Below are positions 7,065 to 16,784 of a stretch of 64,000 bases of DNA, one piece after another. Position 1 is the stretch's first letter. The number at the start of each line of letters is the position of its first letter. Source of the DNA: Flavobacterium sp. 90. Lineage in GTDB: Bacteria; Bacteroidota; Bacteroidia; Flavobacteriales; Flavobacteriaceae. A program made the translations under genes and the position numbers. Location of the stretch: positions 1,116,001 through 1,180,000 of the forward strand of contig NZ_SMGE01000001.1 of the NCBI RefSeq assembly GCF_004339525.1. Direction: 5' to 3'. The notes below the pieces were generated by a model. That model was given only the letters and a program-made list of their open reading frames with translations, had not been told where the DNA came from and made no database searches.

Positions 7065-8978
7065 TTAAGCGTTAAAATTATCGATTTCTTCCTGAACGAT
7101 TTCCCAATCAAGAAGTAATTGATCTAAGTCTTTTTTCTTTTTGTTGTATGCGGTGAAAAATGAAGCGTCTTCGATATGTTTATCATAATTTGACGCTAAT
7201 AACTTATCGTCATGCTGAATGTCTTTTTCTAATTGCTTGATCTGACTTTCAACTTTACTTAATCGGTTTTGAAGTGCTTTTCCTTTTTTCTGATCTTCGT
7301 ATGACGTTTTATTATTTTCTTTTGGAGCAGCAGCTTTTTCAACATCTTTTTTCTCGACTTCACGCATGTTTTCAAGATTGCGTTGTTCTAAGAAATAATT
7401 TATATCTCCTAAATATTCTTTGATCTTTTGATCTTTGAATTCGTAAACAATATTCGACATTCCCTGCAAGAAATCTCTATCGTGAGAAACTAATAATAGG
7501 GTTCCGCCAAATTTTTGAAGTGCCGCTTTCAATACGTTTTTAGATTTAATATCTAAGTGATTCGTAGGCTCATCCATTAGCAAAACGTTGATTGGCTGTA
7601 GTAGTAATTTACAAAGTGCCAAACGGTTACGTTCTCCTCCTGAAAGTACTTTTACTTTTTTCTCAACATCGTCTCCGCGGAATAAAAATGATCCTAACAT
7701 ATCACGAACTTTAGAACGGTTGGTGTCCATTGCAGCATCTTCCATTGTTTGAAGAAGTGTGATTTCTCCGTCAAGATATTCAGCCTGATTTTGAGCAAAA
7801 TATCCTAATTGCACGTTATGTCCTAACTTGATGCTTCCCTGATATTCGAATTCATCAACGATTGCTTTGATGAAAGTCGATTTTCCCTGACCATTTTGTC
7901 CCACAAAAGCAATTTTGCTTCCGCGTTCTACCAATAAACTAATGTCTTTTAGAATTGTTTTATCGCCGTATGCTTTAGTTACATTTTCAGCTTCTACAAC
8001 TACTCTTCCAGGTTCTTTTGAAACCGGAAAAGAGATATTCATTACTGAATTATCATCTTCGTCAACTTCAATTCGTTCTACTTTATCTAATTTTTTAATC
8101 AACGATTGCGCCATCGAAGCTTTTGAAGCTTTTGCACGGAATTTCTCGATTAACTTTTCTGTCTCTTCAATTTTCTTCGCCTGATTCTTTTGCGTTGCCA
8201 ATTGCTTTTCACGGATTTCATGACGCAATTCTAAATATTGAGAATATGGTTTGTTGAAATCGTATGCTTTTCCTAATGAAATTTCGATCGTACGATTCGT
8301 AACATTATCAAGGAACATTTTATCGTGCGAAACAATTACGACAACTCCGGGATAACTACGCAAGAAACTCTCTAACCAAATGATACTTTCGATATCTAAG
8401 TGATTCGTAGGCTCATCCAGAAGCAATACATCATTTGATTGCAATAATAATTTTGCTAACTCGATACGCATTCTCCAACCTCCTGAAAATGTTTCGGTTT
8501 GGTTATTGAATACTTCTCTTTTGAAACCTAATCCCAAAAGAATTTTTTCTGTATCACCTACATAATTGTAACCTCCAAGAAGGTCAAAACGATGTGTATA
8601 ATCAGATAAATCTTCTATGATTTGGCCATATTCTTCACTTTCATAATCGGTTCTGGTAACCAATTGATGATTGATTTCTTCTAATTTTTTCTCTACAATT
8701 TTAATATCTGTAAAAGCTTCATAAGCTTCTTCTAATACTGTTCTTCCGCGTTCAAAATCAATATCCTGACGTAAAAAACCCATTCGGATATCTTTCTCCT
8801 GAGAAATAACTCCGGAATCAGGAGCAAAATCTCTTGCCAGCATTTTAAGCATTGTTGATTTTCCAGCACCATTTTTCCCGACAAGTCCAACTCGATCTCC
8901 GGCACCTAAACGAAAAGTAACTTCTTCGAATAAATAAGTACCACCAAAAGAAACCGATAAATTGTGTATATTAAGCAT
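7065..8978 (-). CDS. ABC-F family ATP-binding protein (Uup/YdiF-like), 637 aa
   Basis: Two ABC ATPase domains in tandem without membrane segments. Domain 1 has GKNGAGKST at residues 34-42, FSGGWRMR and LLLDEPTNHLD. Domain 2 has GQNGQGKST near 360, LSGGERNRL and LLMDEPTNHLD. A charged linker joins them, and the last 100 residues are a predicted coiled coil (KALQNRLSKVESQIKQLEKD). ABC-F proteins act on the ribosome as translation factors, and some give antibiotic resistance. The C-terminal coiled coil favours the Uup/YdiF housekeeping type, but the exact subgroup is not certain. Confidence 0.93.
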   Translation of the reverse strand: MLNIHNLSVSFGGTYLFEEVTFRLGAGDRVGLVGKNGAGKSTMLKMLARDFAPDSGVISQEKDIRMGFLRQDIDFERGRTVLEEAYEAFTDIKIVEKKLEEINHQLVTRTDYESEEYGQIIEDLSDYTHRFDLLGGYNYVGDTEKILLGLGFKREVFNNQTETFSGGWRMRIELAKLLLQSNDVLLLDEPTNHLDIESIIWLESFLRSYPGVVVIVSHDKMFLDNVTNRTIEISLGKAYDFNKPYSQYLELRHEIREKQLATQKNQAKKIEETEKLIEKFRAKASKASMAQSLIKKLDKVERIEVDEDDNSVMNISFPVSKEPGRVVVEAENVTKAYGDKTILKDISLLVERGSKIAFVGQNGQGKSTFIKAIVDEFEYQGSIKLGHNVQLGYFAQNQAEYLDGEITLLQTMEDAAMDTNRSKVRDMLGSFLFRGDDVEKKVKVLSGGERNRLALCKLLLQPINVLLMDEPTNHLDIKSKNVLKAALQKFGGTLLLVSHDRDFLQGMSNIVYEFKDQKIKEYLGDINYFLEQRNLENMREVEKKDVEKAAAPKENNKTSYEDQKKGKALQNRLSKVESQIKQLEKDIQHDDKLLASNYDKHIEDASFFTAYNKKKKDLDQLLLDWEIVQEEIDNFNA

Positions 8979-9053
8979 GTAATGTTATTTTATAACTAAT
9001 TGATTGTGTAAATTTACACTCCCAATTTAATGGGGTAATTTAATTTTTTGCAA

Positions 9054-9437
9054 ATGTTAAAAAAAGGATCGAAACTAAATAGTATTTTAACAGGAAGTTG
9101 TCCAAAATGCCAAAAAGAAAGCATGTATTCGGACAGAAACCCACTTCATTTGACTAAAGTTCTCAAAATGAACGATCATTGTAGCCATTGCGGATTAAAA
9201 TATCAAATTGAACCTTCGTTTTTTTATGGTGCAATGTATGTGAGTTACGGTTTAAATGTTGCCGTAGGAATTGCAGCTTTTATTGTTTCGTTTGTGTTTT
9301 TTAAAACCTCAATCGAAGAGTCATTTATAACAATCGTTGTTACCTTAATTCTGTTATTTCCGTTTGTTTTGCGACTTTCCAGAAATTTATATATTAATAT
9401 GTTCGTTTCTTATGATCCTAATGCTGGTCAGGGTTAA
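9054..9437 (+). CDS. DUF983 family membrane protein, about 127 aa
   Basis: Two zinc-ribbon-like cysteine pairs (GSCPKCQK and CSHCGLKY) come before two membrane helices, with PSFFYGAMYVSYG between them. This is the DUF983 pattern. Its function is unknown. A TTG at 9048 could add two residues (MQ), but the ATG at 9054 is the more likely start. The 3' end overlaps the convergent FAD oxidoreductase gene by 20 nt. Confidence 0.85.
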   Translation: MLKKGSKLNSILTGSCPKCQKESMYSDRNPLHLTKVLKMNDHCSHCGLKYQIEPSFFYGAMYVSYGLNVAVGIAAFIVSFVFFKTSIEESFITIVVTLILLFPFVLRLSRNLYINMFVSYDPNAGQG

Positions 9438-10491
9438 GACTTTTTAAATATCTTTTGCGAAAGCGTTTAATATCTATTTCGCGCTCAAAAGGAATTTCAT
9501 TTTCGATATGATCGTACAAAACTTTTGCCATTGCTGGTCCGAGCATAACTCCTCTTGTTCCTAATCCGTTAAGAATATGTAGCGTTTTAAACTCTTCGTG
9601 AGTTCCTATTAGTGGTCTCCTGTCTTTTACGGTAGGACGAACTCCGCCATAATGCTCGACAATTTCGAAATCGCAGTCAATAATTTCGTTTATTCGCTCT
9701 ATTAATTCTTGTTTTCCTGCTTCGGTAGGTATATCTGTTTTGTCTTCCCAATTGTATGTTGCACCAACTTTAAACAAATCATTGCCAAGCGGTAATATAA
9801 AAACACTTGTATTCATAATTACATCCAAATCTAAATCCGGAGCTTTTATCACAAACATTTCTCCTTTGGTACCGTCTAATGGCAAATAATTAAAAAAAGG
9901 ATTTTTATGCAATCCAAAGCCTTCTGCAAAAATGATATTTCGTGCCTGAATATTTTTATACTGAATTCCATAATCAAAAAACTCAATATAACCGTAATCG
10001 AAAGCCTGCTCTAATAATAAATTATTCTGCTTTAAATATTCTCTATAAGTATCTAATAACAGCATTGTATCTACATAACCGGTATGCAATACTTCGCCAT
10101 AATCGTATGGAGAATCAATTCCTTTATATTTTTTAGTAATAATTTTGGTTGATAAAAAAGGTGCCAAGTTTCTTTTGTCTGAAGCCGAAAACCAATTGTT
10201 CTGCTCTTCTATAGAGAAAAATTTTCTTAGAATGGGAAGTTTAAAATTAAACTTGGTTTGTAACTTCTCTTCAATCTCATTGTAAAATTCATTCATTACA
10301 ACTAATTGTTCCTGTGCATTCCAGACCTCGCTAAAACGCTTTAAAATAACAGGATTATAAAACCCTCCCGCTACTCTTGAAGATACCTGAGACATATTAT
10401 CTACTACTAAAATAGATTTATTGTTTTTAAGGGCAATTTCTGCAAATGAAATTCCGGCCAATCCAGATCCGATAATTAAATAATCTAACAT
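9418..10491 (-). CDS. FAD-dependent oxidoreductase (DAO family), 357 aa
   Basis: The N-terminus YLIIGSGLAGISFAEIAL is a Rossmann FAD-binding motif (GxGxxG). The C-terminal GGVRPTVKDRRPLIGTHEE, followed by LHILNGLGTRGVMLGP, is typical of glycine/D-amino-acid oxidase-like enzymes. The substrate cannot be told from sequence. It is a soluble cytoplasmic enzyme. It is read in the same direction as the gld genes and follows gldO after a terminator, so it probably has its own expression. The link to gliding, if any, is only positional. Confidence 0.85.
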   Translation of the reverse strand: MLDYLIIGSGLAGISFAEIALKNNKSILVVDNMSQVSSRVAGGFYNPVILKRFSEVWNAQEQLVVMNEFYNEIEEKLQTKFNFKLPILRKFFSIEEQNNWFSASDKRNLAPFLSTKIITKKYKGIDSPYDYGEVLHTGYVDTMLLLDTYREYLKQNNLLLEQAFDYGYIEFFDYGIQYKNIQARNIIFAEGFGLHKNPFFNYLPLDGTKGEMFVIKAPDLDLDVIMNTSVFILPLGNDLFKVGATYNWEDKTDIPTEAGKQELIERINEIIDCDFEIVEHYGGVRPTVKDRRPLIGTHEEFKTLHILNGLGTRGVMLGPAMAKVLYDHIENEIPFEREIDIKRFRKRYLKSLNPDQH

Positions 10492-10510
10492 GTGTAAAAG
10501 ATAAAATATA

Positions 10511-10546
10511 AAAAAACTCTTGGTACAAAGGTACTAAGAGTTTTTT
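10511..10546 (-). terminator. Intrinsic terminator after gldO
   Basis: AAAAAACTCTTGGTAC and GTACTAAGAGTTTTTT (10531-10546) form the stem, with one G-T pair. It resembles the terminator after gldN at 11721-11756, so it was probably copied with the gene. Confidence 0.85.
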
Positions 10547-10567
10547 GTTTTAATACGGTTTGGATAC

Positions 10568-11557
10568 TTAGTAGTTCCACATATCTTCTTCGAAGTTGCG
10601 AATCTTTTCTTTTACTCTTTCCGATTCTAACAACTGATTTTGTGCATTGTTTTTCATATAATCTTTGATCTCACGATCTCCGTACATATTCTCTTCTTTA
10701 TAAATAATAGAATTAAAACGTCGTGAATTTAAAATCTGATCAAATGAAATTGGTCGTGCCGAATTATTGTCATTAAATGCTGTTGCTTCATTTAGCACTT
10801 CCCGGGCATTGGGGAAAAAGACCCAAAATAATTCAATGTAATCCTTCTCGTCGCTGTTCATTGTATAAACATCAGGAGTCACGGGACAAATTCCTAACAA
10901 ACGATATTTCAAATCACCTTGACGTTTATCAAAATACCAATATCCTTTTATTTTATACTGTGTAACATCAGCGGCAGTTAAATCTTGCTTAAGGATATAT
11001 TCCGCAGGAACAGTTCTTGTTGCACCAACTGTCTGATCAACATAAGTAACAACTTTCTTTTTACCTGTTCCGGTAACGACTTTTTTCTTGACAACATGTG
11101 TTTTATAATCATCCGGATATTGGTTAATTAATTCTCTACCGGCATCTGTCGTATCAATTCGTGATAAAGACCCCTGAATATCCTTTAATGTTTTTTTGGT
11201 ATTAAAATAACTATCTGAATACACTTCCGTAATCCTGCCTGTTCTCATAGCTTTGGTTAAAACGTCATAAAGTGAACGCCTATCAGAACCAATATTGGCA
11301 GTATCTACAGGAAAATAAAAAGGAAAATTGATTTTTTCATTTAAGTCGATGATTTCCCATACCGTTTTCCCCATCAAAACATCTCTGTCATCAATATAAC
11401 CATAAGCCAATGGCTTATCGTTGTCTGCAATGAGCTGAGCAGCGTTCTTTTGTCCAATTTGGTCAGCAGTTTTTGCATTAAGCAAATTCGATTGTGCATT
11501 GGAAGCAAAACTCCCTATAACCAAAACACTAGCGATTAAAAAACTTTTTACTTTCAT
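10568..11557 (-). CDS. gldO: GldO, paralogue of GldN; gliding/type IX secretion ring protein
   Basis: The 329-residue product aligns end to end with GldN just upstream, with a signal peptide ending ...GSFASNAQ and shared blocks such as DNDKPLAYGYIDDRDVLMGK and IDTTDAGRELINQYPDDYK. In F. johnsoniae GldN and GldO are partly redundant partners of GldK in the periplasmic ring of the type IX secretion system. Differences from GldN are scattered, mostly conservative, and leave no frameshift, so both copies look functional. A terminator separates it from gldN, so it likely has its own promoter in the 220-nt gap. Confidence 0.9.
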   Translation of the reverse strand: MKVKSFLIASVLVIGSFASNAQSNLLNAKTADQIGQKNAAQLIADNDKPLAYGYIDDRDVLMGKTVWEIIDLNEKINFPFYFPVDTANIGSDRRSLYDVLTKAMRTGRITEVYSDSYFNTKKTLKDIQGSLSRIDTTDAGRELINQYPDDYKTHVVKKKVVTGTGKKKVVTYVDQTVGATRTVPAEYILKQDLTAADVTQYKIKGYWYFDKRQGDLKYRLLGICPVTPDVYTMNSDEKDYIELFWVFFPNAREVLNEATAFNDNNSARPISFDQILNSRRFNSIIYKEENMYGDREIKDYMKNNAQNQLLESERVKEKIRNFEEDMWNY

Positions 11558-11720
11558 AATGATATTATTAGAACATAGTAAACGTAAATTTACGTAATTT
11601 ATTGTTATTTTTCTTACATCATTTAAAAATTCATAAAAACTGCCTAAATCACTAGGATTGCAAACAAAAGAACCACAGCTTATTACACATCAAACATCAG
11701 TTTTACTTCAATAAAAGCAA

Positions 11721-11756
11721 AAAAAAACTCTTACTACACAGGTAGTAAGAGTTTTT
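11721..11756 (-). terminator. Intrinsic terminator after gldN
   Basis: ACTCTTACTAC pairs with GTAGTAAGAGT around a short ACAG loop, flanked by A- and T-runs. It ends the gldKLMN transcript before gldO and closely resembles the terminator after gldO. Confidence 0.85.
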
Positions 11757-11777
11757 ATTATAATGTAATTTGGATAC

Positions 11778-12770
11778 TTAGTAGTTCCACATATCTTGTT
11801 CGAAGTTACGAATCTTCTCTTTCACTCTTTCAGATTCTAACAACTGATTTTGAGCGTTATCTTTCATGTAATCGCTAATTGCTCTGTCTCCGTACAAGTT
11901 TTCTTCTTTGTAGATTTCTGAATTGAAACGTCTAGAGTTTAATATTTGATCAAATGAAATTGGAAGTGCTGAATTATTATCGTTAAAAGCTTTTGCTTCA
12001 TGCAATACTTCTCTCGCATTAGGGAAGAAAACCCAGAATAACTCAATATAATCCTTTTCGTCACTATTCATAGTGTAAACATCCGGAGTTACAGGACAAA
12101 TTCCAAGTAAACGATATTTCAATTCACTTTGACGTTTGTCAAAATACCAGTATCCTTTAATTTTATATTGTGTAACGTCTGCTGCAGTAAGATCTTGTTT
12201 CAAGATATACTCAGAAGGAACTGTTCTTGTTGCACCAACTGTTTCATCAACATAAGTAACAACTTTCTTTTTACCAGTACCTGTAACTACTTTTTTCTTC
12301 ACTACGTGAGATTTGTAATCATCTGGGTATTGGTTGATCAATTCTCTACCAGCATCTGTAGTATCAATACGTGATAATGCACCTTCGATGTCTTTCATAG
12401 ATTTTTTAGTATTGAAATAACTGTCGCTATATACTTCAGTTATTTTACCGTTTTTAACGGCTTTCGTCAAAACGTCATATAATGAACGTCTGTCTGAACC
12501 AATATTAGCTGTATCTACCGGAAAATACATTGGAAAGTTGATTTTTTCATTCAAATCAATAATCTCCCAAGTAGTTTTTCCCATCAAGACATCTCTATCA
12601 TCTACATAACCGTAAGCCAATGGCTTATCATTGTCTGAGATAAGTTGTGCAGGAGTTTTAAGTCCAATTTGAGCAGGTGTTTTTGCATTAAGCAAATTAG
12701 ATTGCGCGTTAGAAGCAAAACCTCCAGCGATAGAAACAATAGCTATTAAAAAATTTCTTACTTTCATCAT
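11778..12770 (-). CDS. gldN: GldN, type IX secretion/gliding motility protein
   Basis: A 330-residue exported protein with a signal peptide (cleavage near SNAQ, residue 23). It is the PorN/GldN family: periplasmic, forming with lipoprotein GldK a large ring under the outer membrane that is needed for type IX secretion and gliding. It directly follows gldM with 41 nt between and ends the gldK-L-M-N order known from F. johnsoniae. Two adjacent ATGs are possible starts (12770 or 12767). A near-identical paralogue, gldO, follows. Confidence 0.95.
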   Translation of the reverse strand: MMKVRNFLIAIVSIAGGFASNAQSNLLNAKTPAQIGLKTPAQLISDNDKPLAYGYVDDRDVLMGKTTWEIIDLNEKINFPMYFPVDTANIGSDRRSLYDVLTKAVKNGKITEVYSDSYFNTKKSMKDIEGALSRIDTTDAGRELINQYPDDYKSHVVKKKVVTGTGKKKVVTYVDETVGATRTVPSEYILKQDLTAADVTQYKIKGYWYFDKRQSELKYRLLGICPVTPDVYTMNSDEKDYIELFWVFFPNAREVLHEAKAFNDNNSALPISFDQILNSRRFNSEIYKEENLYGDRAISDYMKDNAQNQLLESERVKEKIRNFEQDMWNY

Positions 12771-12811
12771 GATATCATTATGAGATATTGAGCGTAGTTT
12801 TACCTACTATA

Positions 12812-14356
12812 TTATTGTATTTCGTAAATTACCGGTGCAGTTCTTGGTAATAAATAACTACCAGCTCCAACAAGTTTAGTTTTAATTTCAGAAATAGTAA
12901 CCTGATCTCCTTTACCTGCTCTTGAAAGAACTTGTTTACATTGTGCACTTAATTTGTTACCAGTAACAACAACTGTAGGTTGTCCGGCAATTTTCAAGTT
13001 AAATCCAACAACATCTAAACCAACTTCAAAATCAAAATCAAGTAATTTAGCACCAATCGTAGCAATTTCTAAGTTAGATCTAGGCCCTTTTACAACACCC
13101 ATTTCACCTCTAATTGTTCCTGTTGGCCCAGGAATACCTTTAATTCTAAATGTTTTCTTATCTGTTACTTTATCTCCGTTTGGCAATGTACCAGTTACAG
13201 AAATAGTAGCTTCAGTACCAGCACCCGGGTTCATGTTATATTTTCCTGCTTTTCCAGCTGAAGATAATCCAGGAGCGCTAGCAACAACTTTGTTATCAGC
13301 AACACCAGCGAATGATACAGAGATTGGGTTAACAACACCTCTATAAACTACATTCATTTTGTCTGCAGAAATTGTAGCAGAGTTTGGTCTTGGTACAACA
13401 ACGTAAGTTCCATTAAAAGGAAGATTAATTGGCTTACCATTTTCCATGAAATTGAAAGAACCTCCAATTTTTTGTTCTCCAACTCCACCAGCTGTCATTT
13501 CTAACACAGCTTGACCATTAACTAATTTACCTGGTCCTTTAAAACCACTAAATTGAGCATTTGGATCGTATTTTCCTAAAACTACTTTACCAGTAACTTT
13601 TTCTCCTTGGAAATAAGCATTTTTATCTAAAACAACAATAGCTTGAAATTTACTGTAAGATGCTTCATCTACAGCCGCTTTTCCTAGAGCATTACTGTAA
13701 ACATCAGATTCAGTTTTTTGAACGTCATTTTGCCAAGCTGTAAGTTTAGCTAATGAAGCAACTGCAGGAAAACCTTTAAAGTGGTAAGCTAAATACTTAT
13801 CTTTTAAACCTTCTTTGTTTTTTACATCTGAAACATCAAATTTCTTTTCAACTTCAGCTATAATAGCAGCGTATTTATTATTTTTATCTGTCAAAGCAGC
13901 TTTCATGTCCGCTTTATACTTTTCAATTTTAGAAATAACTTCATTTCCTTTAGCAGTATATCCTTCTCCTGTAAACCAGTTGTCGATATTATCACCTTTG
14001 TCCATAGACTCATAAGGTAATTTTCCTGTTTCTTTATCAGTTTCAAATCCGTGTAAAACGTCTCCTTTTAAAGAACCAATGTACGCATAAAATTCTTTCG
14101 AAATTGTTTCAACTTTATGAGCTGTAACTGCTGCTGTAGCGAATTCTCCTTTTGACTCAGAAGCTTTTAAGTCTAATGAAGATAACATTTTAGCATTATT
14201 TGCAACCGAAGCATTATTAGCGCTTTCAAATTTTTCATTCATTAAGCCAAAAGCAGATAAAACTTCTTTTGACATATTCATTGCTAACATTGCGATGAAA
14301 ACCAGATACATCAGGTTAATCATCTTCTGTCTAGGGGTTAATTTTCCTCCTGCCAT
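12812..14356 (-). CDS. gldM: GldM, type IX secretion motor subunit
   Basis: The 514-residue protein starts MAGGKLTPRQKMINLMYLVF, with one N-terminal membrane helix (about 16-35), and continues as a long periplasmic part built of a helical D1 region and beta-rich domains. This is the GldM/PorM family. GldM dimers with GldL form the proton-driven motor, reaching through the periplasm to the GldK/GldN ring. Length agrees with F. johnsoniae GldM. It lies between gldL (52 nt) and gldN (41 nt), as expected for one operon. Confidence 0.97.
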   Translation of the reverse strand: MAGGKLTPRQKMINLMYLVFIAMLAMNMSKEVLSAFGLMNEKFESANNASVANNAKMLSSLDLKASESKGEFATAAVTAHKVETISKEFYAYIGSLKGDVLHGFETDKETGKLPYESMDKGDNIDNWFTGEGYTAKGNEVISKIEKYKADMKAALTDKNNKYAAIIAEVEKKFDVSDVKNKEGLKDKYLAYHFKGFPAVASLAKLTAWQNDVQKTESDVYSNALGKAAVDEASYSKFQAIVVLDKNAYFQGEKVTGKVVLGKYDPNAQFSGFKGPGKLVNGQAVLEMTAGGVGEQKIGGSFNFMENGKPINLPFNGTYVVVPRPNSATISADKMNVVYRGVVNPISVSFAGVADNKVVASAPGLSSAGKAGKYNMNPGAGTEATISVTGTLPNGDKVTDKKTFRIKGIPGPTGTIRGEMGVVKGPRSNLEIATIGAKLLDFDFEVGLDVVGFNLKIAGQPTVVVTGNKLSAQCKQVLSRAGKGDQVTISEIKTKLVGAGSYLLPRTAPVIYEIQ

Positions 14357-14408
14357 TTTTTTCTAATTAGTTCTTATTAATAATTTTAATATAATAGTTA
14401 AAAACTAA

Positions 14409-15056
14409 TTATCCTTTGTTACTCATTGCAGAAAGCATACCACCGTAAACACTGTTCAAAGAAGCAATGTTTGCAGTCATTGATTGCATTTGTTCTTTTA
14501 ATTTAGAAGCATTTTCAGCGATTTCGCTGTTTGCTTGTGCATTTCTTGAAGCACTTTCTAATTGTACTTTGTATAAGCTGTTTAATGATTCCATTTGTGC
14601 AGCAGCCATAGACATTTCTTCAGCATATTTCTTTTGTCCTGCGATAGAATCTACAGTTGGAGAAATTGCTTTTGCAGCTCCTTCGAAATTTTTGATAGAG
14701 TTTCCTAAACTTGACATTAATTCACCGTCAATTTTAGCTTCTTTCAACATAGTGTCTAATTTTTGAGACAACAATCCTTGAGCATCAGATGGAGTTTCAA
14801 CTTTGTCAGCTTTTTTTCTAGCTTGACCATTAGCCAATTCTGGGTAAACAAGAGTCCAGTCTAACTCGTCGTCTACTGGTTCGAAAGCAGAAAGAGCAAA
14901 GATTAACGCCTCAGTTACTAATCCAACTGAAAGCATCAATGTACCTGTTAACGGTCCAATTTCAAAGTGAGTAATTTTGAATAATGCTCCAATAATTACT
15001 ACTGCCGCTCCCATACCATAAGCGAAATTCATTGCTTTTTTACTTAATAATGCCAT
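14409..15056 (-). CDS. gldL: GldL, type IX secretion motor subunit
   Basis: The 215-residue inner-membrane protein has two N-terminal helices (about 10-28 and 36-57) separated by FKITHFEIGP, then a long cytoplasmic helical tail rich in A, K, E and Q. Acidic and polar residues within or next to the helices (ITHFEIG, TEALIFALSAFEP) are the kind used for proton conduction in this motor family. With GldM it powers type IX secretion and gliding. It lies in the middle of the gldKLMN operon. Confidence 0.97.
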   Translation of the reverse strand: MALLSKKAMNFAYGMGAAVVIIGALFKITHFEIGPLTGTLMLSVGLVTEALIFALSAFEPVDDELDWTLVYPELANGQARKKADKVETPSDAQGLLSQKLDTMLKEAKIDGELMSSLGNSIKNFEGAAKAISPTVDSIAGQKKYAEEMSMAAAQMESLNSLYKVQLESASRNAQANSEIAENASKLKEQMQSMTANIASLNSVYGGMLSAMSNKG

Positions 15057-15112
15057 AATACTTTTTTTTAGGTTTTAATTTTAAATAGATTCGATTTGGT
15101 TATTGATTATAA

Positions 15113-16522
15113 TTATAATTTACTTTTCTTTTTTCCGCTTCCAGTTGTTTGAGTTCCCATGTAATCTTGTACAGTTCTGAAACCAATATAACTTCTTGCA
15201 GAATCAGCATATTCGTGATCACGAGTACTTACCTGTAGGAAGTACGCAACATCTTTCCAAGATCCTCCACGAACAACTTTTCTTTGATTGTTTCCATCAA
15301 TTACGTTAGGGTTCATTGTAGAAACGTATTCGTATGCATTTGGATTGTAAGCTGAATCTGTCCACTCTGAAACGTTTCCTGCCATGTTATATAATCCGTA
15401 ACCGTTTGGCTCATAAGATTTAGCCTCAACAGTATATAAAGCCTCATCAGCTGCATAATCTCCTCTGTTAGGTTTGAAGTTTGCTAAGAAACAACCTCTG
15501 TCACTTTTAGTGTAAGGACCTCCCCATGGGTAAGTTGCAGACTCCAGACCACCTCTTGCAGCATACTCCCATTCTGCTTCAGTTGGTAATCTGAAAGCAT
15601 TTACTAAATCACGTCCTTTTTTCTTAGATTTGATATAGCTGTTTTTATTTAAGGTTCTCCAAGCACAGAATGCTTTAGCTTGTTTCCAAGTCACACCAAC
15701 TACAGGATAGTCTCCGTAAGCTTTATGCCAGAAATAATCGTTATGCATTGGCTCATTATATGAGTAAGCGAAATCTTTAATCCAAACTGTTGTATCTGGA
15801 TAAACACTAACTTGTTCTGTTTTAACGAAGTCTTTTCTTTTTCCTACTTTAGCTTTTGCAGCAGCCTGAATATCCATCCAAGAATAACGGAATTTCAATT
15901 TATTTACATCAATTGTTCTTAAACCATTATATGATTCTTCAATTGGCAAATACATAGAGTCCATTACCTCAGTATAATACTCATCCGGGTAAGCTTTAGT
16001 ATCTTTAATTAACTTCACTTTTTTGTTTAATTTTCTACCAGCATACGGATCATCTTTTGTCCCTACACTATAGTAGTTATCATACATATATTTATCATAA
16101 GCCGTCATTTTGTCCGGCTCAGAATCATTAAATGCATAATCTGCGATACTACCGCCTTTTTTACCTTTAGCATCACCTGAAGCTTTTTGCCCGGTTTCAT
16201 CAGCTAAAATAGCCAAACGAACTCTCATTGTAGAGTCTTTTACCCACTCCACAAACTGACGATATTCGCTATTTGTAATTTCGGTTTCATCCATATAAAA
16301 CGAACGAACAGTTACTGTTTTAGTCGGAGCATCCTCCACATTCGCTAAATCAGCATCAGCCTTACCCATTATAAAAGATCCACCTGGAACCAAAGTCATT
16401 CCATAAGGTTTTTCAGGATGCCATTTCCCTCCTGTAACACCAACCAATTCTCCTTTGTCTCCTGACTTACCACAGCCAATTACCAGTGTTAACATTGCTG
16501 CAAATGCAATAAACTTCTTCAT
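15113..16522 (-). CDS. gldK: GldK, type IX secretion lipoprotein with FGE-sulfatase-type fold
   Basis: A lipoprotein signal (MKKFIAFAAMLTLVIGCGKS, Cys 17) is followed by a formylglycine-generating-enzyme-like domain: GGSFIMG, RSFYMDETEITNSEYRQF, RLPTEAEWEYAARGG, NMAGNVSEWTDSAYNP and VVRGGSWKD. GldK is the outer-membrane-anchored half of the GldK/GldN ring; the fold is structural here rather than known to be catalytic. It is the first gene of gldKLMN. A TAnnTTTG-like -10 box (TATTTTTG, minus strand, 16618-16625) lies about 95 nt upstream, without a clear TTG partner. Confidence 0.95.
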   Translation of the reverse strand: MKKFIAFAAMLTLVIGCGKSGDKGELVGVTGGKWHPEKPYGMTLVPGGSFIMGKADADLANVEDAPTKTVTVRSFYMDETEITNSEYRQFVEWVKDSTMRVRLAILADETGQKASGDAKGKKGGSIADYAFNDSEPDKMTAYDKYMYDNYYSVGTKDDPYAGRKLNKKVKLIKDTKAYPDEYYTEVMDSMYLPIEESYNGLRTIDVNKLKFRYSWMDIQAAAKAKVGKRKDFVKTEQVSVYPDTTVWIKDFAYSYNEPMHNDYFWHKAYGDYPVVGVTWKQAKAFCAWRTLNKNSYIKSKKKGRDLVNAFRLPTEAEWEYAARGGLESATYPWGGPYTKSDRGCFLANFKPNRGDYAADEALYTVEAKSYEPNGYGLYNMAGNVSEWTDSAYNPNAYEYVSTMNPNVIDGNNQRKVVRGGSWKDVAYFLQVSTRDHEYADSARSYIGFRTVQDYMGTQTTGSGKKKSKL

Positions 16523-16784
16523 ATAAATTTGGATTATCTATTCATTATTATAAGTTCGTAAACGTATTTATTATTTATCTAAAAAACAATACTAGTTGCG
16601 AAATTTATTTTACCGTTCAAAAATAATGTTAAATAAAATAAAAAAAAAATATTTCCTCGACAAACTGACTTAAAAAATCGACGTAAAACGTTAAATTTTA
16701 TATTTTGTAAACCTTGCCTTACTAATAATTCTTAATGATTTTTTTACATTACATAAACTGCAAAATTTATTGTAAAGCTTTACT

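Noticed and set aside
12954..13346. 130-codon open frame on the plus strand
   Set aside because: It is opposite gldM, which is a well-supported gene, and the translation looks like no known protein.
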